Notes: a model not told the origin generated them from the sequence alone. A stretch of DNA of 39,216 nucleotides from an uncultured Lachnospiraceae bacterium (GCA_902770965.1 CACXUY010000013.1:1-39216), one strand, 5' to 3'. Counted from the stretch's first letter, positions 24,549 through 33,478 are shown. Numbers and translations: made by a program.

Positions 24549-25481
24549 ATGGCTAATATCTATAAGGGGACACTGGGACTTGTTGGGAATACGCCTCTCG
24601 TGGAAGTAGTGAATATTGAGAAGGAATTGGGGCTTGAGGCGACCATACTTGTGAAATTAGAGTATTTTAATCCCGCGGGGAGTGTGAAGGATCGTATCGC
24701 GAAAGCAATGATCGAGGACGCGGAAGAGAAGGGCCTGCTGAAGGAAGGCTCTGTGATAATTGAACCTACCAGCGGAAATACGGGAATAGGCCTTGCCGCG
24801 ATCGCCGCGTCGAAGGGTTACCGTGTCATCCTGACCATGCCCGAGACGATGAGTGTTGAGAGAAGGAGTATTTTGAAGAGCTATGGAGCGGAAATCGTCC
24901 TTACAGACGGAACGAAGGGCATGAAGGGAGCAATAGAGAAGGCAGAAGAGCTGGCGAAGGAGATTCCCGGCGGCTTTATTCCCGGACAGTTCGTGAATCC
25001 CGCAAATCCTGCGATACATAAGGCGACCACGGGACCTGAGATCTGGAAGGATACCGACGGGAAGGTCGACCTGTTTATAGCGGGCGTCGGGACTGGCGGA
25101 ACGGTGACCGGTACCGGCGAGTATCTGAAGGAGCAGAATCCGGCCATCAAGGTCATCGCACTCGAACCGGAGGATTCGCCGGTGCTGTCAGAAGGCAGGG
25201 CAGGCGCGCACAAGATACAGGGTATCGGCGCGGGCTTCATCCCCGAGGTTCTGAATACTTCCATATATGATGAGGTATTTAAAGCACCGGCGAAGGAGTC
25301 TTTTGAGACGGCAAAGCTTCTGGCGAAAAAAGAAGGCATCTCCGTGGGTATTTCATCCGGAGCAGCTCTCTTTGGAGCTATTGAACTGGCGAAGAGACCG
25401 GAGAACAAAGGAAAGGTCATCGTCGCGCTATTGCCCGACAGCGGCGACAGATACTATTCAACGGCGCTCTTTACTGATTAA
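24549..25481 (+). CDS. cysK: Cysteine synthase A (O-acetylserine sulfhydrylase)
   Basis: 310 residues from the ATG preceded by TAGGAGG; an in-frame extension back to 24414 encodes only the tandem repeat and is not protein-like. Motifs: [20 protein letters not shown] with PLP-Lys47, [11 protein letters not shown] (substrate loop), [15 protein letters not shown] (phosphate loop) and [12 protein letters not shown]. It makes cysteine from O-acetylserine and sulfide, feeding the desulfurase encoded upstream. CysK also partners CymR in some Firmicutes, which makes the nearby Rrf2 regulator notable. Confidence 0.96.
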   Translation: MANIYKGTLGLVGNTPLVEVVNIEKELGLEATILVKLEYFNPAGSVKDRIAKAMIEDAEEKGLLKEGSVIIEPTSGNTGIGLAAIAASKGYRVILTMPETMSVERRSILKSYGAEIVLTDGTKGMKGAIEKAEELAKEIPGGFIPGQFVNPANPAIHKATTGPEIWKDTDGKVDLFIAGVGTGGTVTGTGEYLKEQNPAIKVIALEPEDSPVLSEGRAGAHKIQGIGAGFIPEVLNTSIYDEVFKAPAKESFETAKLLAKKEGISVGISSGAALFGAIELAKRPENKGKVIVALLPDSGDRYYSTALFTD

Positions 25482-25516
25482 AACTGCAGGTTCACTTTGC
25501 AGATGCCACCACGCAG

Positions 25517-25561
25517 AAAAAGCGAGGGATAACGTGGAGTTTACGTTTCCCTCGCTTTTTT
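25517..25561. terminator. Bidirectional terminator between cysK and the MATE gene
   Basis: AAAAAGCGAGGGA (25517-25529) pairs perfectly with TCCCTCGCTTTTT (25548-25560), with an inner AACGT/ACGTT stem. T-runs flank on both strands, suiting the convergent genes. Confidence 0.92.
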
Positions 25562-25625
25562 GCGGCATAGAAGAGCGGCATTATTATCTGTCGCGGTGAC
25601 GGTTCCGGCAGCGCCGTATTGAAAC

Positions 25626-26978
25626 TCACAATACTTTTATGATCCTTGAATAAAGCAGCCGGAAGAATGTGACCGAGAGTATGAAGGACATGACCTCGGC
25701 AATGGGGAATGCCCACCAGACATTGGTCACCTGACCGGTCTTTGAGAGCAGCCAGGCGACCGGGATGAGTACCACGAGCTGTCTTCCTACCGAGACGATC
25801 AGCGAGTAAATGCTCTGGGAGAATGCCTGAAAGACAGAACCCATAGCTATACAGGCACCGGCGACCGGAAATGAGAGGCTGATGATGCGAAGCGCAGGCC
25901 TTCCGATGGATATCATCTCTTCAGATGCGTTGAAGAGTCCAAGCAGCGTCTCAGGTATGAGATGGAAGATCAGCATGCCTGTGATCATGATCCCGACCGC
26001 GAGGCAGAGGGAGAATTTTAGGGCTTCCACGATCCTGCCCTTATTCCGTGCGCCGTAATTATATGCGAGCACAGGGATGAGACCGTTATTAAGTCCGAAA
26101 ACCGGCATGAAGATGAAGCTTTGAAGCTTGAAATAAACGCCGAAGACCGCAGTCGCCGTAGTCGAGAACGCGATCAGAATGCGGTTCATCATATAGGTCA
26201 TGATCGAACCGATGGAGACCATCAATATGGAAGGAATGCCCACATAGTATACTCTTTTTACTATTTCCTTATCGGGATGCATGATGTCAGCCGTTGACAG
26301 CCTGATCTCAGGATTGTGCTTGAGGTTCATGTATAATCCCATACAGGCTGCGCACATCTGACCGATAACAGTGGCGTAGGCAGCGCCGGCGACCCCGAGC
26401 CTTGGAAATCCTAGAAGACCGAAGATCATGATAGGGTCAAGGATTATGTTGACGATGGCTCCCGTTCCCTGAGAGATCATGCTTTGAACGGTACGTCCGG
26501 TCGATTGGAGCAGACGTTCGAACATGACCTGGAAGAAGAGACCGAAGGACAGGCAGCAGACGATGCGGAGATAGTCAGTGCCATATCTGCTGATGACCGA
26601 TGAACTGGTCTGTGAAGATATGAAGGGACCCGCGATAAAAAGGCCGATCATCAGAAAGAGGATGAAGCTTGCCAAAGTCAGGAAAAGGCCGTTGTTGGCT
26701 GCCTTGGACGCACGTTTGAAATCCTTCTCGCCAAGAGCCTTTGACAGCAGGGCGTTGACGCCGACTCCGGTTCCGGTTCCCACCGCGATCATCAGGGACT
26801 GCATAGGGAAGGCGAGGGTGACGGCGGTGAGCGCGTCCTCCTCTATCTTAGCGACAAATATGCTGTCCACGACATTGTAAAGAGCCTGGACCAGCATAGA
26901 GATCATCATCGGAAGCGCCATGTTGATGATAAGCTTCTTAACCGGCATGATGCCCATCTTATTTTCCCTGTACTCCAT
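25626..26978 (-). CDS. MATE-family efflux transporter
   Basis: 450 residues from the ATG at 26978, which has GGAGG 8 nt upstream; an ATG five codons earlier overlaps that site. About twelve hydrophobic segments can be counted. MATE features include the N-terminal PVKKLIINMALPMMISMLVQALYNVVDSIFVA, the loop AFPMQSLMIAVGTGTGVGVNALLSKALG, and a second half starting VYYVGIPSILMVSIGSIM. It is probably a sodium- or proton-coupled exporter of cationic compounds in the membrane; the substrate cannot be told. Stands alone, facing cysK. Confidence 0.93.
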   Translation of the reverse strand: MEYRENKMGIMPVKKLIINMALPMMISMLVQALYNVVDSIFVAKIEEDALTAVTLAFPMQSLMIAVGTGTGVGVNALLSKALGEKDFKRASKAANNGLFLTLASFILFLMIGLFIAGPFISSQTSSSVISRYGTDYLRIVCCLSFGLFFQVMFERLLQSTGRTVQSMISQGTGAIVNIILDPIMIFGLLGFPRLGVAGAAYATVIGQMCAACMGLYMNLKHNPEIRLSTADIMHPDKEIVKRVYYVGIPSILMVSIGSIMTYMMNRILIAFSTTATAVFGVYFKLQSFIFMPVFGLNNGLIPVLAYNYGARNKGRIVEALKFSLCLAVGIMITGMLIFHLIPETLLGLFNASEEMISIGRPALRIISLSFPVAGACIAMGSVFQAFSQSIYSLIVSVGRQLVVLIPVAWLLSKTGQVTNVWWAFPIAEVMSFILSVTFFRLLYSRIIKVL

Positions 26979-27363
26979 CAGAGAAACCTCCATTCTAAAA
27001 CTCTATTTTCTAACCATGCAAGACACAGACAGGGCATGGCAGCAGAAGTATTCTATATTCTACAACGATTATTTCAACACCGCAATCTAATTATAGCGTT
27101 CATAGTCAAAATCATCATGAAAAACTGCAAAGCCTTGCGAATCATAGTCCAGATCCTCACGCTTTTTACAGAAGACCGCGGCGCAAAAAGGATAAGTCAG
27201 GTGATTAAGATGAGGGGCTGCTTGAGAGGAAGCACCTTTTGTGTTATTATCGGGATAACATAATATTTGTTCTCCGCCTCAGAGATGACGTAAGCGAAAC
27301 AAGAGTTCGAGAAAGAGCTGCAACAGCGGTGTGAGGTAGATATTGCGAGGAAGCAGGATTGAT
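26979..27363. other. Intergenic region between divergent genes
   Basis: No gene is supported. A possible plus promoter is TTGTGT-16-TAATAT (27239-27266); the inverted pair TGTTAT/ATAACA (27242-27247 and 27255-27260) lies within it and could be an operator. Confidence 0.35.
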
Positions 27364-28005
27364 ATGATAACGACAAGAGAGCAGGCTTTGAGCTATGGGC
27401 TGTCTTTTCCGGACACCTATCAGGACGCGCCTTTTCATGATGACAATTGGCAGTTGGTAAGATATACAGGAAATAAGAAAGCCTTCCTGTGGACTTATGA
27501 GAAGGACGGATATGTAAATCTGAACGTGAAGGTGGATCCGGTCAAAGCATTTTTCTGGCGTGACATGTATGAGTCAGTCATACCCGGATATCATCAGAAC
27601 AAGGAGCACTGGAACACGGTCATTCTGGATGGAAGCATCCCGGATAAGGATATCAAATTGATGATCGCGGATAGCTACGACCTGGTATCTGACAGCCCGG
27701 CGAAGAGGATTTATGAGGCAGTGAGGCGGATTCCTTACGGCCATGTGGCGACCTACGCGCAGGTCGCGGAGATGGCAGGCGACAGGAAGATGGCCAGGGC
27801 AGTCGGAAATGCCTTGCACAAAAATCCGGATCCGGACAGCATCCCATGCTTCCGCGTGGTGAACTCAAAAGGCGAATTGTCAGGTGAGTTTGCTTTTGGA
27901 GGCATCGGCGCACAGGCGAAGCTGCTTGAGGCGGAGGGCATTGAAGTAACTAACGGCAGGGTAGACCTGGAGAAGTATCAGATGCAGTGTCCGAATACCT
28001 GTTGA
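27364..28005 (+). CDS. YjbR/MmcQ-like domain fused to an alkyltransferase-like (MGMT) domain
   Basis: 213 residues. Residues 1-105 look like a MmcQ/YjbR (DUF419) domain: QALSYGLSFPDTYQDAPFHDDNWQ, LVRYTGNKKAFLW, VNLNVKVDP and WNTVILDGSIP. Residues 110-200 are an O6-alkylguanine-DNA alkyltransferase domain: RIPYGHVATYAQVAEMAG, RAVGNALHKNP, then IPCFRVVNSKGELSG with the acceptor Cys162, and FAFGG. The classic PCHRV box reads PCFRV, so the usual proton-relay His is Phe; it may still bind or repair alkylated DNA. YjbR domains bind DNA in some structures, so the fusion could be a two-domain DNA repair or damage-sensing protein. Start ATG has GAGGAAGCAGGA upstream; a GTG-like longer frame is not preferred. 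Confidence 0.85.
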   Translation: MITTREQALSYGLSFPDTYQDAPFHDDNWQLVRYTGNKKAFLWTYEKDGYVNLNVKVDPVKAFFWRDMYESVIPGYHQNKEHWNTVILDGSIPDKDIKLMIADSYDLVSDSPAKRIYEAVRRIPYGHVATYAQVAEMAGDRKMARAVGNALHKNPDPDSIPCFRVVNSKGELSGEFAFGGIGAQAKLLEAEGIEVTNGRVDLEKYQMQCPNTC

Positions 28006-28228
28006 TTGAGCAGGAGTACGAAGTCCGGAGGCTCAATGCGCAGGATGCGGCAGGCTGCATTCAGGCGGATGCCGCTTTCGGAATATAAAGCTTTAGGGGG
28101 CGCTTGTCATGACATGGCCGCACACTGCCGCGCGGAGGAAGATATCAGATTGTGAGCTATACCGTTAGTGGTGCCAGGCTTGACATGCAGGCATATTACA
28201 GAGGATGTATGCCAGGGGGGCTGATAAT

Positions 28229-29326
28229 ATGAAAACAGCAAAGCTGCTTTTAAGGCTTTTTCTTAGTATTGTTTTTATGATGCTTGCCGTTGTTGCTGCG
28301 TATGCCATATACTTGATCCTCACATACAGCAGAATAGAGGATCATCTGCCGCTGACAGTCGGGGGGAGTCCGAGACTTGAAGTTCTCCCGGCGGACGGAG
28401 AGTATACGGTTGTCACACAGAACTGCGGCTTCGGTGCTTATTCACCGGATTTTACATTCTTCATGGACGGCGGGACGCAGTCGTGGGCAAACGATAAGGA
28501 GACTGTGATCCGAAATATAGATGCCGCGGCAGATATGGCGGCTTCGTTCTCACCGGATTTCATTCTTTTCCAAGAGGTAGATACGGACTCGACGAGAAGC
28601 TACCATGTGGACGAGCGGGAGCAGATGATCGCATATTTTGGGGACTATTCGGAAGTTTTCGCAGTGAACTATCATTCTGCATTTATCATGTATCCGCTCA
28701 CACAGCCGCATGGCGCGTCCAACGCGGGGATCCAGACCTTCAGCAGGGCGAGGATCACGTCTGCAGAGCGCAGGCAGCTGGAGATCTCAAAAGGTCCTGA
28801 CAGATATCTTGACCTAGACCGCTGTTACAGCGTGTCAAGGATTCCTGTCTCGGATGGCAAGGAGCTGATACTGTACAACATTCATTCGTCTGCCTACGGC
28901 GGTAATGATGCCATTCGCACATCGCAGATGACCCAGCTTTTCAATGATTTGCTGTCGGAGTATGGAAAGGGGAACTACTGTGTCTGCGGAGGAGATTTCA
29001 ATCATGATTTTACAGGCAATTCCGCTGAGGTTTTAGGGGTCAAGGAGGGCGCGGACTACGGATGGGCGCACCCTTTCCCGGCAGAACTGCTTCCTGAAGG
29101 CATTAGCCGCTGTATAGATTATGACGACCCTGAGTTGGTCGCAAGCTCCAGAAACTGTGATGTCCCTGCGGGACCGGATTCCCAGACCTTTGTGCTTGAC
29201 GGCTTCCTCGTCACAGGCAACGTGGAGGTGAAGGAGCTGCATAACATAGATACCGGCTTCGCGTACTCTGACCACAATCCGGTGGTGATGAGATTTGTGC
29301 TGAAACAGGAGGCCGCTGAAGGATGA
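28229..29326 (+). CDS. Membrane-anchored endonuclease/exonuclease/phosphatase family protein
   Basis: 365 residues. Residues 5-33 form a single N-terminal membrane segment or signal anchor. The extracytoplasmic domain has the EEP active-site set: QNCGFG (Asn65), LFQEVD (metal-binding Glu116), YNIHSSAYG (His219), GGDFNHD (254-260) and SDHNPVV near the end. The family cleaves phosphodiesters in nucleic acids, lipids or inositol phosphates; an outward-facing location suggests lipid or nucleotide substrates, but the target is not evident. The start ATG follows GGGGGG; a longer frame to 28205 adds eight residues without its own RBS. Confidence 0.87.
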   Translation: MKTAKLLLRLFLSIVFMMLAVVAAYAIYLILTYSRIEDHLPLTVGGSPRLEVLPADGEYTVVTQNCGFGAYSPDFTFFMDGGTQSWANDKETVIRNIDAAADMAASFSPDFILFQEVDTDSTRSYHVDEREQMIAYFGDYSEVFAVNYHSAFIMYPLTQPHGASNAGIQTFSRARITSAERRQLEISKGPDRYLDLDRCYSVSRIPVSDGKELILYNIHSSAYGGNDAIRTSQMTQLFNDLLSEYGKGNYCVCGGDFNHDFTGNSAEVLGVKEGADYGWAHPFPAELLPEGISRCIDYDDPELVASSRNCDVPAGPDSQTFVLDGFLVTGNVEVKELHNIDTGFAYSDHNPVVMRFVLKQEAAEG

Positions 29327-29490
29327 ATCGGATCGGCAGAAAGCGATCTTCTGGCTGACATGCCGCAGGCTCACTTTCCAAATCTGTGGCGCGCGGCTTT
29401 TCCTGAACTGCACAGAGGAAAGGTGGAGTCTGGCCAGTATCTGCAGTGAGCTGTGCCTTCCGAAATTTTTATAGACTTGAGGATGAACTG

Positions 29491-29964
29491 ATGAAGAAAG
29501 AAGACAAGACAAATGTAATGCGCCTGCTTGACGGAAAGAAGATACCTTACGAGAAACATACTTATGAGCCGGATGCCGCTATGGGCGGAGAAGAGATCGC
29601 AGACATTCTGGGAGAGGATCCCGATAAGGTATTCAAGACGCTTGTGACACAGGGGAGATCAGGCGCATATTACATCTTTGTCGTGCCGGTGTGCGCAGAG
29701 CTGGATTTGAAGAAGGCGGCTAAGGCATCCGGCGAGAAGGCTGTAAGCATGATAAAGCAGAAAGAACTCCTTCCATTGACAGGATATGTTCACGGTGGGT
29801 GTTCGCCTATAGGTATGAAGAAGCAGTATCCGACTTTTATTCATGAGACGGCGATCGGATTTGATAAGGTCTTTGTCAGCGCCGGCAAGGTGGGATTCCA
29901 GATAGAGCTGTCGCCATCGGATTTGATCAATGCAGTCGGATGCAAGGCGGCAGACATCGTATGA
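29491..29964 (+). CDS. ybaK: Cys-tRNA(Pro)/Cys-tRNA(Cys) deacylase, YbaK family
   Basis: 157 residues from the ATG with GAGGA upstream. YbaK/EbsC signatures: KTLVTQG (catalytic Lys), FVVPVCAELDLKKAAKASG, KELLPLTGYVHGGCSPIGMKK and FVSAGKVGFQIELSPSDL. It clears misacylated Cys-tRNA(Pro) in the cytosol. The stretch CGGATGCAAGGCGGCAGA near its 3' end is repeated 72 bp downstream, in the gap before the next gene. Confidence 0.93.
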   Translation: MKKEDKTNVMRLLDGKKIPYEKHTYEPDAAMGGEEIADILGEDPDKVFKTLVTQGRSGAYYIFVVPVCAELDLKKAAKASGEKAVSMIKQKELLPLTGYVHGGCSPIGMKKQYPTFIHETAIGFDKVFVSAGKVGFQIELSPSDLINAVGCKAADIV

Positions 29965-30062
29965 TCGTCAGATATACCGGCATATTCGGCAACCGTTATT
30001 ATGGATGCCGGATGCAAGGCGGCAGATAACGCCTGACCGGTAAGAAGAAGGGGGCAAATATA

Positions 30063-30353
30063 GTGAAAAAATATGTTTCACCGGATAAGCTGAGCAAGAA
30101 GAAGCGCAGGGAGTATTACTCCGGGAGGCGGCGCACATGGGGGGATTTGAATCCTGTGACAAGGAGCGTGCCGAGCGGAAAGATCTACAATCGGAAGAAA
30201 GAAAAGCATAGGATCGGCATGGAATTCAACGATGGATTCCATGCCGATCCTCTTACTTTAGAAGTCGGCCCCCTGCGAAGAGGGTGGCTATATATAGACG
30301 CATACAGACGAAAGCTTGCTTATCGTTGCTCCACCCGGACCCTTCCTCTGTGA
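30063..30353 (+). CDS. Small basic conserved-type protein of unknown function
   Basis: 96 residues from GTG, with AGAAGGGGG upstream. Residues 1-48 are very basic and resemble a small hypothetical protein family I know from Lachnospiraceae-like genomes, centred on SKKxRxE...WGxxNPVTR...YNRKK. The family is uncharacterised; RNA or nucleic acid binding is only a guess from charge. The part after about residue 50 reads through the hairpin at 30210-30251 and a dispersed repeat, so the C-terminus is probably a read-through extension. The end overlaps the convergent DUF2207 gene by 34 bp. Confidence 0.6.
   Translation: MKKYVSPDKLSKKKRREYYSGRRRTWGDLNPVTRSVPSGKIYNRKKEKHRIGMEFNDGFHADPLTLEVGPLRRGWLYIDAYRRKLAYRCSTRTLPL
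30210..30251. terminator. Bidirectional hairpin terminator
   Basis: Perfect 16-bp stem AGGATCGGCATGGAAT and complement with a 10-nt loop. On the minus strand ATGCTTTTCTTTC follows, suiting the radical SAM/DUF2207 operon. On the plus strand the T-run is poor, and the hairpin lies inside the small reading frame. Confidence 0.75.
30261..30305. repeat. Dispersed repeat (family 4), copy 1
   Basis: GAAGTCGGCCCCC, GCGAAG, GGGT and later ACGCATACA match the stretch 35771-35820. A small CCCT/AGGG stem sits in the centre. Confidence 0.6.
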
Positions 30354-31738
30354 ATGCTTTCCTTGAAGAATTCCTTGACCGAGCAGCCTGCCCGCCCGGA
30401 AGAAGCGCAGGCACAGGCGCAGGCGCAGCTGGAGGCACAGGCACAGGAAGAAGCGCAGGCTGAAGCGCAGGCGCATGAGGAGTGAGGCCTTGACCCGCCT
30501 CCGGAACCGTGCCGCCCTCCCGTATGACGATGCCCTGAAGGACGGGCGGGAGGGATGTTTACCACATTTACGTGGATGAAGGTATTGGGGCTGCTCCCGT
30601 ATCTATATGTGCCGTTCTTGCTGTAGTCCTGCGGCCTTTCCAGATCTTTTTCTTCGATGATCTCCTTGCTTTTGATCATGCTGTGTCCGCAGTAGGGGCA
30701 TTCGTCCTTGCCCTCCTGCCGGACGGCTCCGCAGCCGGGGCAGTTTTCATAGTACTCGATCTTCGTTCTGGTGATCTTCTTCTTGGGGGCAGAACTCTCA
30801 TAGTCATCGCTTCCAAAGCCCGTGCCATCATTTATCCAGCGAAGAAATTTGAAGAAGAGCACTAATGGCAGTCCGAAGAAGATCAGAAGCGTAGAGATAC
30901 CGCCAAAAAGAGGGAATCTGTCACGACCATAATCATAACCATAACCGTCATCATATCCGATATTATAACCATAACCGTCGTCATAGCCATCATCATAATC
31001 GTCATCGAAGCCGTCATAGCCGCCGTCAGACTGACGGTCCACGGAGAAGCCGAAGGCATCGTTGGGATAGGCTACGGTGATGGAGTAACGCTCGCCCGGC
31101 GAAAGAGCTGTGGAGAAGACCAGATAGCCGTTATCAACTATGCAGTCCGGCTGCCAGGCGCCGGCCTTGTCCGAGTTCCATCTGATAGTAAGATCATCGA
31201 TCCCGATCTCATCAAACCAGGCAGGTGTGTAGGCAAAAACTGTTTCTCCTGTGGCGTAACGGTCGATCTGGTACATGTGATCCTGGATGAAGGAGAACTC
31301 AAAGCTCGCGGTCTCATCCTTGTAATAGCTGCGATCCAGATAAACAGCCAGGGAAGAGCCGTTGTCATCGATATGGCTGATATTGTCGCTCAAGGCAGCG
31401 ACCTCGGAATGGTGGCTGTTAGGAAGACCGATGTCAACCCAGGTTAACGGTCCATATATCTGGTCGTCCAGTACCTTCCAGTCGATATGGTAGGTCATGC
31501 GCAGGGAGGCATCATCCTGAACGTCCACCGTGATGAGGAAATGCTCGATCTCATCCGTCGGAGTTACAGCCAAGGCATCAGCCGCGAACCCGGTAAAGGA
31601 GCTTAAGAAAATAAGAAGGCAGGTCAACGTCAGAAAAAGCCTTTTATACGCCGATCCGATTCTGTTTAACACAGGTCTCATCAGCGGTGCTTTTCTATAA
31701 GATGATTTCAGGTCTGCCGGGCAGATAGTCGTTTTCAT
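30320..31738 (-). CDS. DUF2207-type membrane protein with zinc ribbon and Cys/Ala-repeat tail
   Basis: 472 residues. Order: signal peptide (about 30-57), extracytoplasmic DUF2207-like beta domain (60-235), Asp/Gly/Tyr-rich repeats with DDGYGY (240-272), one membrane segment (281-299), cytosolic zinc ribbon with Cys333-x2-Cys336 and Cys347-x2-Cys350, a His/Gly-rich stretch (402-416), and a tail at 421-453 with ten Cys (422, 424, 428, 432, 434, 438, 440, 442, 444, 452) separated by Ala and Ser, ending GRAGCS. The start at 31738 overlaps the radical SAM stop in TAATG with GAGGAGG 8 nt upstream, so it is made together with that enzyme. The upstream ATG at 31762 is too close to that site. The tail would face the cytosol. 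Similar Cys-Ala tails with GGGRAGCS-like ends occur in other Firmicutes DUF2207 proteins; their function is unknown to me. Confidence 0.88.
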   Translation of the reverse strand: MKTTICPADLKSSYRKAPLMRPVLNRIGSAYKRLFLTLTCLLIFLSSFTGFAADALAVTPTDEIEHFLITVDVQDDASLRMTYHIDWKVLDDQIYGPLTWVDIGLPNSHHSEVAALSDNISHIDDNGSSLAVYLDRSYYKDETASFEFSFIQDHMYQIDRYATGETVFAYTPAWFDEIGIDDLTIRWNSDKAGAWQPDCIVDNGYLVFSTALSPGERYSITVAYPNDAFGFSVDRQSDGGYDGFDDDYDDGYDDGYGYNIGYDDGYGYDYGRDRFPLFGGISTLLIFFGLPLVLFFKFLRWINDGTGFGSDDYESSAPKKKITRTKIEYYENCPGCGAVRQEGKDECPYCGHSMIKSKEIIEEKDLERPQDYSKNGTYRYGSSPNTFIHVNVVNIPPARPSGHRHTGGRHGSGGGSRPHSSCACASACASSCACASSCACACACASSGRAGCSVKEFFKESIHRGRVRVEQR

Positions 31739-33135
31739 TAGCAATACCTCCTCAGGGGACATTCGCCGGTGAGCTGGGAGGAAAAAGCCCGGCGGGTCTG
31801 GCAGGCATCACTGTTCCATATGCTCTCCCAGTCATCAGACAGCATATCTCCCAGCGGTTCATCAGAAAGCCAGCTCTGGCAAGGCACCACATTTCCGCCG
31901 GGGGTGACGGCCATGTTGGAGAGACAGGCTCCGCAGGAAGGCGAGGGGATGCCCAGCTCTTCAAAGACCTGCCCGTCGAGCCATCCCGGTGAGGTGAAGG
32001 CTATCTCCATGCCGTTTTTGCCGCAATAAGAGACAGCACGGCGCAAAATCTCCTCGAGCTCCTCGCTTTTCAGCTGAAGGGCTTCTGATTCCGGCTGCGC
32101 CGCGCTCCCGGTGGTGATAAGGCCGGAACAGGTTACGTAAATGACTCCAAGCTCATGCAGGTACTCCAGCGTCTTTTCGTAATCACGGTTAAGCGTGCAA
32201 AGCGGAGTGTTGACACTGACCGACAAGCCCTGAGCCAGAGCGTTCTTTATGCCCGCCGCCGTCTCATAGTACCTGTCCGCTCCTACCAGGCGGTTATGGA
32301 TCGCCGGATCTGCGGAATAAAAAGTGATCTGCACGCTGTCAAGCTCGGCCTCGCGGAGCTTCGCGCAGTACTCCGGGGTCAGCCGGATGCCGTTGGTGTT
32401 TAGCCTGGAAATAAACCAGCGGGCGTAGCTTATCAGATCGAAGAGGTCTTCTCTCAGTGTCGGTTCGCCGCCGGTGAAGGTCACCTGAGGGATGCCTGCG
32501 CTGCGGCATTTATCCAGGATCCTTTTCCAGTCATCCGTGGAAAGCTCTTTTTCTTCGGACATAGCCTGACCGGCGGCGTAGCAGTGCACGCATTTCTGGT
32601 TGCAGTGCCAGGCTCCGTCCTTTGTCATGGAGCTGACCAGCAGATCCATGCGGTGAGGCGCTTTCATGAAGGGCGCGTAATCGCCGATGCTCATGTAATG
32701 CACGTCAGTGGTCACCTCTTCGCGGTACGCGATCTGGCGGACCGTCGTGTAGATGGTCTGTATGTCCTTCTGTATGCGTTTGCGGGAAAAGAAGGGTATT
32801 ATCTGGCGCACGTTATCGGCGGTGCGGTTCAGGATGCTCTGAATATCCTCTTCACCGATCTCTCTCCCGTCATACAGGTTCGTCTCCTTTATGAGCTCCG
32901 CCAGAATAACAGCCCAGACGAAATTTACAGGCACGATATCGGTGCCGTTGATGATGGCGATGCTTGGATTGAACGCGTTTTCATCTGCTTTTGGAGGGAT
33001 CAGGTGAATGCGGATGGCGCCCGGTCCATCGGGATTAAGTGTCGTGTGCAGGACTTCGCTGAAAGCGGAGTCCATATAAGACTTAAGATTGTGAACAGTC
33101 CTTGTCTTGCGTAAAAGGAAGGGTATCTTTGTCAT
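31738..33135 (-). CDS. Radical SAM/SPASM domain enzyme, candidate maturase
   Basis: 465 residues. The radical SAM cluster motif is HCNQKCVHCYA (Cys178, Cys182, Cys185), followed by FTGGEPTLREDL (222) and the barrel. The C-terminus has a SPASM-like cysteine set (Cys401, 404, 419, 445, 459, 465) around AVTPGGNVVPCQSW that should bind auxiliary Fe-S clusters. Residues 1-160 are an extra N-terminal region of unknown fold, possibly for substrate recognition. SPASM enzymes commonly install thioether or other crosslinks in peptides. The next gene, coupled by a one-base TAATG overlap, encodes a Cys-rich tail that is the obvious substrate. Start ATG has AAAGGA upstream. Confidence 0.92.
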   Translation of the reverse strand: MTKIPFLLRKTRTVHNLKSYMDSAFSEVLHTTLNPDGPGAIRIHLIPPKADENAFNPSIAIINGTDIVPVNFVWAVILAELIKETNLYDGREIGEEDIQSILNRTADNVRQIIPFFSRKRIQKDIQTIYTTVRQIAYREEVTTDVHYMSIGDYAPFMKAPHRMDLLVSSMTKDGAWHCNQKCVHCYAAGQAMSEEKELSTDDWKRILDKCRSAGIPQVTFTGGEPTLREDLFDLISYARWFISRLNTNGIRLTPEYCAKLREAELDSVQITFYSADPAIHNRLVGADRYYETAAGIKNALAQGLSVSVNTPLCTLNRDYEKTLEYLHELGVIYVTCSGLITTGSAAQPESEALQLKSEELEEILRRAVSYCGKNGMEIAFTSPGWLDGQVFEELGIPSPSCGACLSNMAVTPGGNVVPCQSWLSDEPLGDMLSDDWESIWNSDACQTRRAFSSQLTGECPLRRYC

Positions 33136-33212
33136 TTTGTCCTTTCTGCTGTGCCTCTTGTTGTAATTCTAAGGTGTCGAGAGCAGGATATAGTTTCGCT
33201 CATACAGTTGCT

Positions 33213-33241
33213 ATTATATAAGATTTGGCTGTTCTTATAAA
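33213..33241 (-). promoter_or_regulatory. Possible promoter of the radical SAM operon
   Basis: TATAAT (33218-33213) with TTTATA 17 bp upstream (33241-33236) on the minus strand. The -10 is good; the -35 is weak. Confidence 0.4.
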
Positions 33242-33272
33242 CCTGTAACGTTGATTTTTGTCTTGGTTTTTT

Positions 33273-33426
33273 GTAATTATTCAGCACCCCAAGATAACTG
33301 TTGGAATACAGGACGAAGTGCTTGCACTTCGGACGTATTATAACAGTTATCTTGGGGCGGACAAGGCGCACAGCGCCTCTGGCAGCCACACAACAAGGGA
33401 TGCGCAGCATCCCGAGTCTGATGTGC
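33273..33426. repeat. Family 1 repeat copy split by an inserted block
   Basis: GTAATTATTCAGCACCCC (33273-33290) matches the left arm in reverse orientation. The next family segment, CAACAAGGGATGC to CCCGAGTCTG, resumes only at 33391-33420. The full copy has 2-4 bp at this point; here about 100 bp intervene. The right arm has decayed. Confidence 0.65.
33287..33357. repeat. Nested long palindrome
   Basis: Outer arms CCCCAAGATAACTGTT (33287-33302) and AACAGTTATCTTGGGG (33342-33357) are perfect complements. Inside, AATAC/GTATT and CGAAGTGC-TT-GCACTTCG (33314-33331) pair again. It could form a cruciform or a strong RNA hairpin on either strand. Confidence 0.9.
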
Positions 33427-33478
33427 CGAACAGCTGCGATGTCAAATCGATAAGCCACATGCATCGCGCAAAATCAGC

